Shown here: positions 35,382-43,343 of the stretch, piece after piece
How positions within the stretch are numbered: position 1 is the first letter of the stretch
How the letters are laid out: each line of letters opens with the position of its first letter
From: Vibrio sp. JPW-9-11-11
GTDB taxonomy: Bacteria; Pseudomonadota; Gammaproteobacteria; Enterobacterales; Vibrionaceae
NCBI RefSeq assembly: GCF_013369335.1
Contig: NZ_SZQJ01000009.1
Span: forward strand, 372,001-436,000
Direction of reading: 5' to 3'
Length of the DNA: 64,000 nt
Made by a program: the position numbers and the translations under genes
The notes under the pieces: model-generated
What the model was told of the DNA's origin: nothing
Seen by the model: the letters and a program-made list of their open reading frames with translations, nothing else
Databases searched by the model: none

Positions 35382-36929
35382 TTGGTATTTAAGTTTAAGC
35401 AGTTCACATTGAGACAGCTCGCTTTTATCGGTTCGACGCTAACCGTGGTGCTGTTTCTTGTCTGCTACATGACGTTTAAGTTGCTCTGGAGCTACGATCG
35501 AGACTTGCAAGACTCGATTCATCGACAACAATTTGAAACTGAACGTGTAAAAACCGTGTTAGCGATGGAAGAGCTCGAACTTAGAGCTTCCGTTGAAGAT
35601 TACGCAGCGTGGAACAACATGGCTGATTATGTTCAATCTCCTTCTCCGGTTTTCATTGATGAGAGCATTGGTATTCACGCCTTTATATCCAAGATCATCG
35701 ATGGCATTATCATCTTCGATCGCGATGCCAATCCGGTGTGGAGTGGTTTTTTTAACGGCAGCGAAGTGGTCGAGCAGTCTTTTATTGCACTTGAAAACCA
35801 AGCGACGGTCGACAAACTCTTGTTCAACGCTCGCCAATCTGACCCAGCCACCATTGCTTCTTATGTCGACTACGCCACCTATCAAAACAGTGCCTTCATG
35901 ATCGCTTCGTCACGAATCTGTACCAGTAACGCGGTTGACTGTAACTATGGGTTCTTGGTCTTTATTCGCAAGATTCGACCCCAGTTCGTTGCCCAACTCG
36001 AGCTGGCGACAGGCGTCGATATTACCGTATCCGTATCCGGTGATTCGGAACATCCTCGCTCACAGCCTGCTGATAACACGAGCTTTTTATATAAAGAAGA
36101 TAACTTAACGGCAAGGTTGGTCGAAATCAAAGTGATGCATAACGAAAAGCTGCCCGCTTTTATCTCTTGGCAGGAGATGACGGCTCTCGCCTTTTTCGCT
36201 TTGGTCATGTTTGGTGTCAACATGTATATCGTCAATTTCTTTATTGCACCTTTGAGTGACGCCGAACGCTATTTGAAACAGTTTGGTCGACATGGCGACA
36301 AGCTCCCCAGTGAAGACTCTTTTGTGTCTAAAGAGATGCGCAGCTTCGCGAGACAGATCAATAGCATCATCACAGAGCTGGAGCACAATCGCGCCCTCCT
36401 TAAGCAACAATCGAGCATCGATACACTGACAGGCATTGCCAACCGACGCTGTTTGTATCAACAAGCGAAACAATTTTTTGATGATTTAGAGTACCGTTAT
36501 GCCGCCGTTATTTTAGTCGATGTCGATCATTTCAAACTCTACAACGATAATTACGGCCATATTCTTGGTGACGACACACTCAAACAAGTGGCGGAGGCAC
36601 TCCAAGCGGTCGACAGCGATTACGAGAAAATTGTCGGTCGCTATGGCGGTGAAGAGTTTTGCATTATTTTGGCTGCGGATAAGCCCATTCCACTTAAGCC
36701 CTATCTCTCCAAGCTTATCACCGCTGTGAGAGAGATGAATATTGCTCATCATTACTCGCCGACCAGCGAACACGTCACCGTCAGTGCGGGCGCGACTCTG
36801 GCTCAAATCGACGCCTATTCGGAAATTTCACGCCTGATCCAGCAAGCCGATGACGCGTTATACCTCGCCAAAGCCAATGGTCGCAATCGAGCTGAAATTT
36901 ACTCTAAACCCGAGGTCAAGGCCGTTTAG
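35382..36929 (+). CDS. CHASE4-GGDEF diguanylate cyclase
   Basis: A 515-residue membrane protein. It has a transmembrane helix at about residues 14-33, a periplasmic CHASE4-type sensor (VEDYAAWNNMADYVQ, with FIDESIGIHAF), a second helix near 268-288, a HAMP-like linker and a C-terminal GGDEF domain. The active loop is RYGGEEF, with DVDHFKLYNDNYGH for metal and GTP binding, so it should make c-di-GMP. I see no RxxD inhibitory site before GGEEF. The only sensible start is the TTG at 35382 with AGGG ten bases before; the first ATG is inside the first helix. A Zur-like sequence lies upstream at 35266. Confidence 0.85.
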   Translation: MVFKFKQFTLRQLAFIGSTLTVVLFLVCYMTFKLLWSYDRDLQDSIHRQQFETERVKTVLAMEELELRASVEDYAAWNNMADYVQSPSPVFIDESIGIHAFISKIIDGIIIFDRDANPVWSGFFNGSEVVEQSFIALENQATVDKLLFNARQSDPATIASYVDYATYQNSAFMIASSRICTSNAVDCNYGFLVFIRKIRPQFVAQLELATGVDITVSVSGDSEHPRSQPADNTSFLYKEDNLTARLVEIKVMHNEKLPAFISWQEMTALAFFALVMFGVNMYIVNFFIAPLSDAERYLKQFGRHGDKLPSEDSFVSKEMRSFARQINSIITELEHNRALLKQQSSIDTLTGIANRRCLYQQAKQFFDDLEYRYAAVILVDVDHFKLYNDNYGHILGDDTLKQVAEALQAVDSDYEKIVGRYGGEEFCIILAADKPIPLKPYLSKLITAVREMNIAHHYSPTSEHVTVSAGATLAQIDAYSEISRLIQQADDALYLAKANGRNRAEIYSKPEVKAV

Positions 36930-36955
36930 CCCTTTACTAAAGGGGATTTCCCCTT
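36930..36955 (+). promoter_or_regulatory. Two mutually exclusive hairpins before rbgA
   Basis: CCCTTT/AAAGGG (36930-36944) and AAGGGG/CCCCTT (36940-36955) share the middle strand, so only one can form at a time. They lie about 36 bases ahead of rbgA and just after the cyclase gene stop. No T tract follows. Confidence 0.35.
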
Positions 36956-36990
36956 ACAATTGAGCCATATTTATCTAGCAAGGTTAAGTT

Positions 36991-37926
36991 ATGTCTATCC
37001 AATGGTTTCCGGGACACATGCACAAAGCTCGTAAAGAGATCGAAGAAGCGATCCCGCAAGTCGATGTCATTATTGAGGTCCTCGACGCACGTATTCCGTT
37101 TAGCAGCGAGAATCCGATGATTTCTGAAATTCGCGGTGACAAGCCCGTGGTAAAAGTGCTGAATAAACGTGACCTTGCAGACCCAGAACTGACCCAGCTT
37201 TGGATAGAGCATCTTGAAAAAGAGAACAATGTCAAAGCGATGGCGATCACCACTTCTAACGTTCAAGAAGTCAATAAAATCCTTGAGCTTTGTCGCAAGC
37301 TTGCACCGCATCGTGAAGAGATTGGTAAAAACATTCGCACCATGATCATGGGCATTCCGAATGTCGGAAAATCCACCATCATTAATACCTTGGCAGGACG
37401 CACCATCGCTGTCACTGGTAACCAACCCGCTGTAACTCGTCGTCAGCAACGTATTAACTTACAAAATGGTATTGTTCTCTCTGATACGCCGGGGATATTG
37501 TGGCCTAAAGTTGAAAACCCTCACAGTGGTTTCCGACTCGCGGCAACAGGCGCGGTGAAAGATACCGCAATGGAGTACGACGAAGTGGCGTTCTATACCG
37601 TCGAGTATCTCGCCAAGGCCTACCCTGAGCGCCTTAAACAGCGCTATGAAATCGAAGAGTTGCCAGATAACGATATCGAACTGATGGAAGAAATCGGCCG
37701 TCGCCGCGGCGCATTGCGTTCCGGTGGCCGTGTCGACTTACACAAATGTTCAGAAATCCTACTCCATGAGCTACGCAACGGTACTCTAGGCCAGGTGACT
37801 TTAGAGCTACCTGAGATGATCACTCAGGAGCTGATCGAAGTGGAAATAGAAGCCGCACGCAAAGCAGAAGAGAAAGCGAAAAAGAAAGAAGAGCGACGTA
37901 AGCGCTACCTGAGAAACAAACGCTAA
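36991..37926 (+). CDS. rbgA: Ribosome biogenesis GTPase, YlqF/RbgA type
   Basis: A 311-residue circularly permuted GTPase. G4 (NKRD, residues 58-61) comes before G1 (GIPNVGKST, 121-129) and G3 (DTPG, 165-168), the mark of the YlqF/YawG family. The start MSIQWFPGHMHKARKEI is typical. In other bacteria RbgA matures the large ribosomal subunit. The C-terminus is rich in Lys, Glu and Arg. It is followed by a strong terminator. A 170-residue antisense frame is a shadow. Confidence 0.9.
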   Translation: MSIQWFPGHMHKARKEIEEAIPQVDVIIEVLDARIPFSSENPMISEIRGDKPVVKVLNKRDLADPELTQLWIEHLEKENNVKAMAITTSNVQEVNKILELCRKLAPHREEIGKNIRTMIMGIPNVGKSTIINTLAGRTIAVTGNQPAVTRRQQRINLQNGIVLSDTPGILWPKVENPHSGFRLAATGAVKDTAMEYDEVAFYTVEYLAKAYPERLKQRYEIEELPDNDIELMEEIGRRRGALRSGGRVDLHKCSEILLHELRNGTLGQVTLELPEMITQELIEVEIEAARKAEEKAKKKEERRKRYLRNKR

Positions 37927-37930
37927 TATG

Positions 37931-37955
37931 AAGGCAGCCATTGGCTGCCTTTTTT
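37931..37955 (+). terminator. Rho-independent terminator after rbgA
   Basis: AAGGCAGCC and GGCTGCCTT pair around a short loop and run into TTTTTT. Confidence 0.92.
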
Positions 37956-37972
37956 ATCGTCATTGCCGCCAC

Positions 37973-37993
37973 TTTTGTTATAATATAACAAAA
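37973..37993. promoter_or_regulatory. Zur box (zinc-uptake regulator operator)
   Basis: The core GTTATAATATAAC, extended by TTTT and AAAA arms, is a perfect inverted repeat of ten bases around one central base. It matches the known gammaproteobacterial Zur operator pattern GTTATAnTATAAC. It lies 20 bases before the COG0523 gene start, where bound Zur would block transcription when zinc is plentiful. Confidence 0.8.
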
Positions 37994-38012
37994 TATTTTG
38001 GAGTCTAACGGA

Positions 38013-38993
38013 ATGAAAACCCCAACAAACATCATCACAGGCTTTCTCGGTAGCGGAAAAACCACCGCTATTTTGCAGTTACTCAAAGAGAAACCCGCAG
38101 ATCAGCACTGGGCAGTTCTGGTCAATGAATTTGGTGAGATTGGTATTGATGGTGCGATGATGACCGACCAGGGCGCTCTGATTAAAGAGGTGCCAGGTGG
38201 GTGTATGTGCTGCGCTGCTGGCGTTCCCATGTCGGTCGCGATCACCTCCCTACTTCGCACAAACCCAGACCGGCTGATCGTCGAACCCACCGGGCTGGGA
38301 CACGCACACAAAGTGCTCGCGACCTTATCTTCCAGCCAGTTCGAACCTTATATAGAACTCAAAGCCACCATAGGGTTAGTCGACCCGCGCAATTTGTCTA
38401 GCTCCAAACATATGGACAACCAAAATTTTCTCGACCAACTGGCTATTTCGGACATTATCATTGGCAATAAGGTAGACCAATGCCACGTTAGCGACATTGA
38501 TAAGTTCAACGATTGGGTCACGGATCAAACACCGCCCAAAATATTCAGTCAACTGGTCAAACACGGCAGCTTCCCCATTGAGCTCCTCGATAGTCAGCGC
38601 CGACAACCACTACCGACAAGTGAAACAAGCCATCACCATCAAGATGCCGAGCTAGAACCACAATTCCAGTTATCACCAGACCAAGTGTACATACGCAAAG
38701 AGAACAGCGGACAAGGTTACTTTAGCTGTGGCTGGATATTTGGCTCAGAAGTCATTTTCAATTTCGATGATCTATTTTCAATGCTTTCAGATTTAACCGC
38801 CGAGCGCGTGAAAGGAGTGCTCAACACTAACAATGGTTGCTTTGCATTTAACGTGAGCCATGGCGTCGTTTCTGTGAATCAAATGTCGTTGGAAGGGTTT
38901 GAAAGTCGCCTCGAGGTGATAGACAGTCAGCCTCTACCCTGGGATCAACTCGAAGCAGTATTAAAAGTGATTGGTGGGCTCGACTCGCATTAA
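38013..38993 (+). CDS. COG0523 (CobW/YjiA-like) GTPase, likely zinc metallochaperone
   Basis: A 326-residue G3E-family GTPase with Walker A GFLGSGKTT (residues 10-18), VNEFGEIGID, the metal motif CMCC (64-67, in GGCMCCAAG), NKVD, and a short His-rich patch (SHHHQD). A CobW_C-like C-terminal domain follows. Members of this family load zinc into client proteins when zinc is scarce. The almost perfect Zur box upstream supports the zinc branch rather than cobalt or nickel. The ATG at 38013 has GGAG nine bases before; the TTG reading at 37998 overlaps that site. Confidence 0.88.
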   Translation: MKTPTNIITGFLGSGKTTAILQLLKEKPADQHWAVLVNEFGEIGIDGAMMTDQGALIKEVPGGCMCCAAGVPMSVAITSLLRTNPDRLIVEPTGLGHAHKVLATLSSSQFEPYIELKATIGLVDPRNLSSSKHMDNQNFLDQLAISDIIIGNKVDQCHVSDIDKFNDWVTDQTPPKIFSQLVKHGSFPIELLDSQRRQPLPTSETSHHHQDAELEPQFQLSPDQVYIRKENSGQGYFSCGWIFGSEVIFNFDDLFSMLSDLTAERVKGVLNTNNGCFAFNVSHGVVSVNQMSLEGFESRLEVIDSQPLPWDQLEAVLKVIGGLDSH

Positions 38994-39429
38994 GCACTCA
39001 GCAATAAAAACAAACGGTTATAAACGACAAAAGGCGCACTTGAAGTGCGCCCTATCCCTCGTTACTCAATCGTGAGTCTGCGAATCAGGATGTCATTGAG
39101 GATCGACCTGATATTAAAACGAGGCTTTCAACTGTGGTTTGAATCCATCCAAATTGTAGGTAAGGCGATATTTCCTCCATGCGGGTCGGTTCAGATTGCC
39201 TTACCCTTTAACTATGGTTCAAAACGAATAATATGCAAGGAGATATCCTGCCGGTAACATGCGTTTTTGTGATACTGGTCGACAAATTATACCTTAACTT
39301 CGACACCATCTCTGCTCCTTATAATTGCAAATCAATATTGCAATCTTACCGCTATAGATAACATTAGACAGGCGTATAATTTGCGTCATAAGCCTAAGCC
39401 AAGCCTGATATGACGGAGCCTTTTTATCA
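38994..39429. other. 436-base intergenic region before clcA
   Basis: It holds the hairpin at 39033-39051, an eight-base inverted repeat at 39159-39205 (GGTAAGGC and GCCTTACC), and an A/T-rich stretch near 39330-39400 that should carry the clcA promoter. A 70-codon frame at 39045-39257 lacks a ribosome site and protein-like composition. I see no clear small RNA, but the repeat leaves that open. Confidence 0.5.
39033..39051 (+). terminator. Hairpin after COG0523 gene
   Basis: GGCGCAC and GTGCGCC pair around TTGAA about 40 bases after the stop. On the plus strand no T tract follows; on the minus strand TTTT does. A likely transcript end, moderate confidence. Confidence 0.5.
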
Positions 39430-40830
39430 ATGACCAAGAGAGAGAAGTTTAAACAATCCTTACTTGCCAACGTGCCCAAGGATGCGATCAATCAGTTTCT
39501 CTCCAAAGACAAAACGCCGATTTCCGTGCTGGTTTTATCATTAATTGTCGGTGTGCTCGCAGGTTTAGTCGGCACCTATTTTGATATCGCCGTTCACTTT
39601 GTGTCTGAAACACGAACAGAATGGCTTAGAAGTGAAATTGGTGCCGTTCTGCCGTTGTGGCTTGCCGCTTTCTTGATCAGCGCCTCACTCGCCTTTATCG
39701 GATATTTTCTTGTTCATCGATTCGCACCGGAAGCATCAGGCTCGGGTATCCCAGAAATCGAGGGTGCAATGGATGGGATTCGACCTGTGCGTTGGTGGCG
39801 AGTTCTACCCGTCAAATTCATCGGTGGGATGGGCGCGCTCGGCTCAGGTATGGTTTTAGGGCGTGAAGGTCCAACGGTACAAATGGGTGGCGCGATCGGT
39901 CGTATGGTGACCGACCTGTTCAGAATCAAAAATGACGATACTCGACATTCATTACTTGCTTCGGGGGCAGCAGGCGGACTGGCGGCTGCGTTCAACGCTC
40001 CGCTAGCAGGTATTATGTTTGTGGTCGAGGAGATGCGTCCCCAGTTCCGCTATTCATTGATCTCTATCCGTGCGGTTATCATCTCTGCGGTGTCGGCCAA
40101 TATCGTGTTTCGTTATATCAATGGCCAAGATGCGGTGATCACTATGCCACAGTATCAAGCGCCTGAGCTCGCCACTTTATGGCTATTTCTGCTGCTTGGG
40201 GCTCTGTTTGGCATTTTTGGCGTGCTGTTCAACCAACTAGTGACGATAGCGCAAGATCTGTTTGTTAAGTTGCACCGCCACGATAGAAAACGATACCTGT
40301 TGATTGGCTCGATGATTGGCGGGTGTTTTGGGCTGATGCTGCTCTACTTCCCTGAGGTCACCGGAGGCGGGATTTCGTTAATTCCCACCATTACCAACGG
40401 CGGCTATACAGCCACTCTACTGTTAATGCTGTTCGTCGCTCGTATCGCCACAACTATGATCTGCTTTGGCTCTGGGGCGCCCGGAGGGATCTTTGCGCCA
40501 ATGTTGGCACTGGGTACGCTGTTTGGCTACGCGTTCGGTTTGATTGCCAAAGGCTTACTGCCAGAACTCGACATCACACCGGGTATGTTCGCCATTGCGG
40601 GCATGGGAGCCTTGTTTGCAGCTACGGTCAGAGCCCCGATAACTGGCATCTTGTTGGTGATAGAGATGACGAACAACTATTACTTAATCCTGCCATTGAT
40701 CATTACCAGCCTTGGCGCGGTCATTTTTGCTCAAATGTTGGGCGGTCAGCCAATTTACAGTCAATTGCTGCATAGAACTGTGAAAAATGAGAAGTTAAGA
40801 CAGAAAGATCTCCCTAGCAACCCGCAATGA
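39430..40830 (+). CDS. clcA: H+/Cl- exchange transporter ClcA
   Basis: A 466-residue ClC-family antiporter with the conserved chloride motifs GSGIPE, GREGPTVQ (gating Glu) and GGIFAPMLALG. The proton-side Glu lies in VVEEMRPQFRY. About ten or more membrane helices are visible. ClcA exchanges chloride for protons and helps survival of acid shock. GGAG lies upstream of the ATG at 39430. It stands alone before a TDT-family gene. Confidence 0.93.
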   Translation: MTKREKFKQSLLANVPKDAINQFLSKDKTPISVLVLSLIVGVLAGLVGTYFDIAVHFVSETRTEWLRSEIGAVLPLWLAAFLISASLAFIGYFLVHRFAPEASGSGIPEIEGAMDGIRPVRWWRVLPVKFIGGMGALGSGMVLGREGPTVQMGGAIGRMVTDLFRIKNDDTRHSLLASGAAGGLAAAFNAPLAGIMFVVEEMRPQFRYSLISIRAVIISAVSANIVFRYINGQDAVITMPQYQAPELATLWLFLLLGALFGIFGVLFNQLVTIAQDLFVKLHRHDRKRYLLIGSMIGGCFGLMLLYFPEVTGGGISLIPTITNGGYTATLLLMLFVARIATTMICFGSGAPGGIFAPMLALGTLFGYAFGLIAKGLLPELDITPGMFAIAGMGALFAATVRAPITGILLVIEMTNNYYLILPLIITSLGAVIFAQMLGGQPIYSQLLHRTVKNEKLRQKDLPSNPQ

Positions 40831-40958
40831 GGTTTGCCACGCAACCGTTTGGCTTGGTATCATCGCCGCCACAAAAACTTTGCAATGGAAAAGGCTGGCT
40901 CATCAGTGATATACAATCTGACTAACCGAGCCGCCGAATGATGATCTAAGGACTCGAC

Positions 40959-41918
40959 TTGTTCAATTGGCGACGTTTCACTCAATTCCAGAGTGTGCCT
41001 CCTTCTCAAGCCTCACTGGCGCTTGGCATGATTGGCCTCGGCCATGCTTGGGCACTGTATATCCCTCATATTGGCCAAACTGTTCGCCCTTATATGGCTG
41101 GGCTCGGCGCACTGCTGCTGTTCCCGGTACTGGTTAAATATCTGAGTAACCACCGAACATTTATCAGCGATATTCGCCACCCACTCAGTGGTAGTCTGAT
41201 GGCACCAATGAGCATGGCATTGTTGATTCTGTGTGACTATCTAGCCATTATTTCACCCGCTATCGCCTATCCTCTTTGGTTTGCGGCATTGCTGCTCCAC
41301 TTAACAATGATGACGCTGTTTTTTTCTTTTCAGATGCGCAACTTCAAAATGTCTAACATATTGCCAAGTTGGTTTCTGTATCCAGTCGGCGTCATCTGTA
41401 GCTCACTCGCGGGCACGCAATTTGGTCACACGGTCTTTTCCGAAACCATCGTCACGATTTGCATCATCATTTATTTCTTTATGTTGCCACTGGTGCTTTA
41501 CCGATTGGTTTTTGAAGGCATGCTTCCGAAGCGCGCCAGGCCGACATTAGCCATTATGGCCGCTCCAATTAACCTTACCCTTGCAACGTACTTGGTTAAC
41601 TTTACTCGTCCAGACCCAATTCTTACCGGGGCATTGGCCGGCATCGCCATCACCATGACTCTGTTAATCTATTTGTGCTATATCCGTTTGCTGCGCCTCC
41701 AGTTTCAACCTTCTATCGCCGCCGTAACGTTTCCCTCGGTGATCAGTGCTATAGCGATGCACAGATTAACTGACTTTTTCAGTGACCAATATCCACACTG
41801 GCACTGGCTGCATCACTTTGGGTTGTTTGAACTTTCTGTCGCAACAGGCTTAGTCGGTTGGGTGACGTTTGGCTATTTTAAGATGTATTGGCCCGAGGTT
41901 TTCATACAAAACAAATAG
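40959..41918 (+). CDS. TDT-family transporter (TehA/SLAC1-like)
   Basis: A 319-residue protein with about ten transmembrane helices and the TehA/SLAC1 pattern (LALGMIGLGHAW, HPLSGSLMAPMSMALL, SWFLYPVGVICSSLAG). Relatives carry tellurite-related oxyanions, C4-dicarboxylates or small anions; the substrate here is unknown. It starts with TTG at 40959 with AAGGA six bases before. No tellurite-resistance tehB is nearby. Confidence 0.8.
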   Translation: MFNWRRFTQFQSVPPSQASLALGMIGLGHAWALYIPHIGQTVRPYMAGLGALLLFPVLVKYLSNHRTFISDIRHPLSGSLMAPMSMALLILCDYLAIISPAIAYPLWFAALLLHLTMMTLFFSFQMRNFKMSNILPSWFLYPVGVICSSLAGTQFGHTVFSETIVTICIIIYFFMLPLVLYRLVFEGMLPKRARPTLAIMAAPINLTLATYLVNFTRPDPILTGALAGIAITMTLLIYLCYIRLLRLQFQPSIAAVTFPSVISAIAMHRLTDFFSDQYPHWHWLHHFGLFELSVATGLVGWVTFGYFKMYWPEVFIQNK

Positions 41919-42131
41919 CATAAGCAACCAGATTTATAAAACCAAACGCTATAACCTCTTCATTATACAGACGGGCCGACGCTAAGGGTGTGTGATGTCC
42001 GTCGCCACTGATGATATTTTTATTTGTAACTATACACACAAACATTAATTTATCGACTCGTAATACTATCAAAACTCATTCATATATTCGTTGTCAGCTG
42101 GCAAATGATTTGAACATAAGGATATATGAAG

Positions 42132-43313
42132 ATGAATAAACTCAATAATTATTCGACCTTACCCGGATTTATCAATGATAAATTAAACGCATACCTGAAT
42201 GATTTAATTTATTCTAATAATAATAAACACCATTTAGTGATGGGCGCGATACCAGGGAAAAATGATATTACCCTTCAAAGCAATGATTACTTAGATCTTG
42301 CAAATAACCAAGACATCATTGACCACCATATCAATGCAATTCGCTGTCAAAAAAATAGCCCATTTATGTCTGGTATCTTTTTGCAAAATGAAAAATCAAA
42401 ACCTAAAACTGAACAAAAACTCGCCAATTACGTGGGTTTCAAATCGTGTCTATTGTCGCAATCTGGTTGGGCGGCGAATATGGCTTTATTGCAAACCATT
42501 TGTGACAGTACGACCCAAGTTTATGTCGACTTTTTTGCCCATATGTCGTTGTGGCAAGGGGCGAGCGTAGCAGGTTCTGATATTCACCCTTTCATGCATA
42601 ACAACGTTAAACACCTAGAGAAGCTCATCAAGCGCCATGGTCCTGGTGTCGTGCTAATTGACTCGGTGTACAGTACCATAGGTACTATAGCCCCGATTGC
42701 TGAGATCATTGCTATTGCGAAGGAGAATGGATGCGCGATCGTGGTCGATGAATCACACTCGCTAGGTACCCACGGTCAAGACGGTCGCGGATTACTATAT
42801 CAACTTAACCTGACCCATTTAGTCGATTTTATGACTGCCAGTTTGGCCAAAACGTTCGCGTATCGCGCCGGAGCGATCTGGTGCAACAACCAAGCCGATC
42901 AGTGCATCCCGTTTGTCGCCTATCCGGCTATTTTCAGTTCTGCCATGCTACCGCACGAACTAGATAGACTCGACAAAACATTAGAAGTTATTAAACACGC
43001 CGATAATAAAAGGCAGCGTTTGGCTGAGATTAGTCGATATATTAAAAAGGAGTTAGTCGCTACTGGAATAACCATTCGCAGCGAGTCCCAAATTATTGCG
43101 CTAGAAACAGGCGATGAAAGAAATACAGAGAACGTCAGAGATTACCTTGAGGCAAACGGTATATTTGGTGCTGTATTTTGCAGGCCCGCCACAACGCGCA
43201 ACAAAAACATTATTCGCTTCTCTATTAATAGTTCGATGCAAGATAGAGAAATTGAAAAGCTCATCTCAGTGTGCCGGAATGCTTATCATCAACCAGATTT
43301 AACCATTCTTTAA
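42132..43313 (+). CDS. cqsA: CAI-1 autoinducer synthase
   Basis: A 393-residue PLP-dependent alpha-oxoamine synthase family enzyme. The cofactor lysine is in MTASLAKTFAYRAG (K240) and the aspartate in VVDESHS. FFAHMSLWQGA, GTIAPIAEI and GDERNTENVRDYLE are CqsA hallmarks. It condenses aminobutyrate-derived and fatty-acyl precursors to give the CAI-1 class of Vibrio autoinducers. The ATG at 42132 has AAGGA nine bases before it and matches known CqsA starts (MNK). The ATG at 42126 is too close. It faces cqsS across a shared terminator. Confidence 0.95.
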   Translation: MNKLNNYSTLPGFINDKLNAYLNDLIYSNNNKHHLVMGAIPGKNDITLQSNDYLDLANNQDIIDHHINAIRCQKNSPFMSGIFLQNEKSKPKTEQKLANYVGFKSCLLSQSGWAANMALLQTICDSTTQVYVDFFAHMSLWQGASVAGSDIHPFMHNNVKHLEKLIKRHGPGVVLIDSVYSTIGTIAPIAEIIAIAKENGCAIVVDESHSLGTHGQDGRGLLYQLNLTHLVDFMTASLAKTFAYRAGAIWCNNQADQCIPFVAYPAIFSSAMLPHELDRLDKTLEVIKHADNKRQRLAEISRYIKKELVATGITIRSESQIIALETGDERNTENVRDYLEANGIFGAVFCRPATTRNKNIIRFSINSSMQDREIEKLISVCRNAYHQPDLTIL

Positions 43314-43320
43314 TTTATAA

Positions 43321-43343
43321 AGCCCACTCGGTGGGCTTTTTTA
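43321..43343. terminator. Terminator between cqsA and cqsS
   Basis: AGCCCAC and GTGGGCT pair around TCG, flanked by TTTTTT on the plus strand and a weaker T-rich stretch on the other. It ends the two converging quorum-sensing genes. Confidence 0.9.

Noticed and set aside
36937..37449. 170-codon minus-strand frame opposite rbgA
   Set aside because: It lies inside a well-supported GTPase gene on the other strand, has no ribosome site and no family resemblance.
39045..39257. 70-codon frame in the gap before clcA
   Set aside because: No ribosome site, an odd composition, and the start overlaps a hairpin.
40959..41918. Calling the TDT gene tehA and tellurite resistance
   Set aside because: The family is right, but tehB is absent and relatives carry other anions, so the specific name is not supported.
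41919..42131. Possible Qrr-type small RNA ahead of cqsA
   Set aside because: I looked for the conserved Qrr core and a following terminator on both strands and saw neither.
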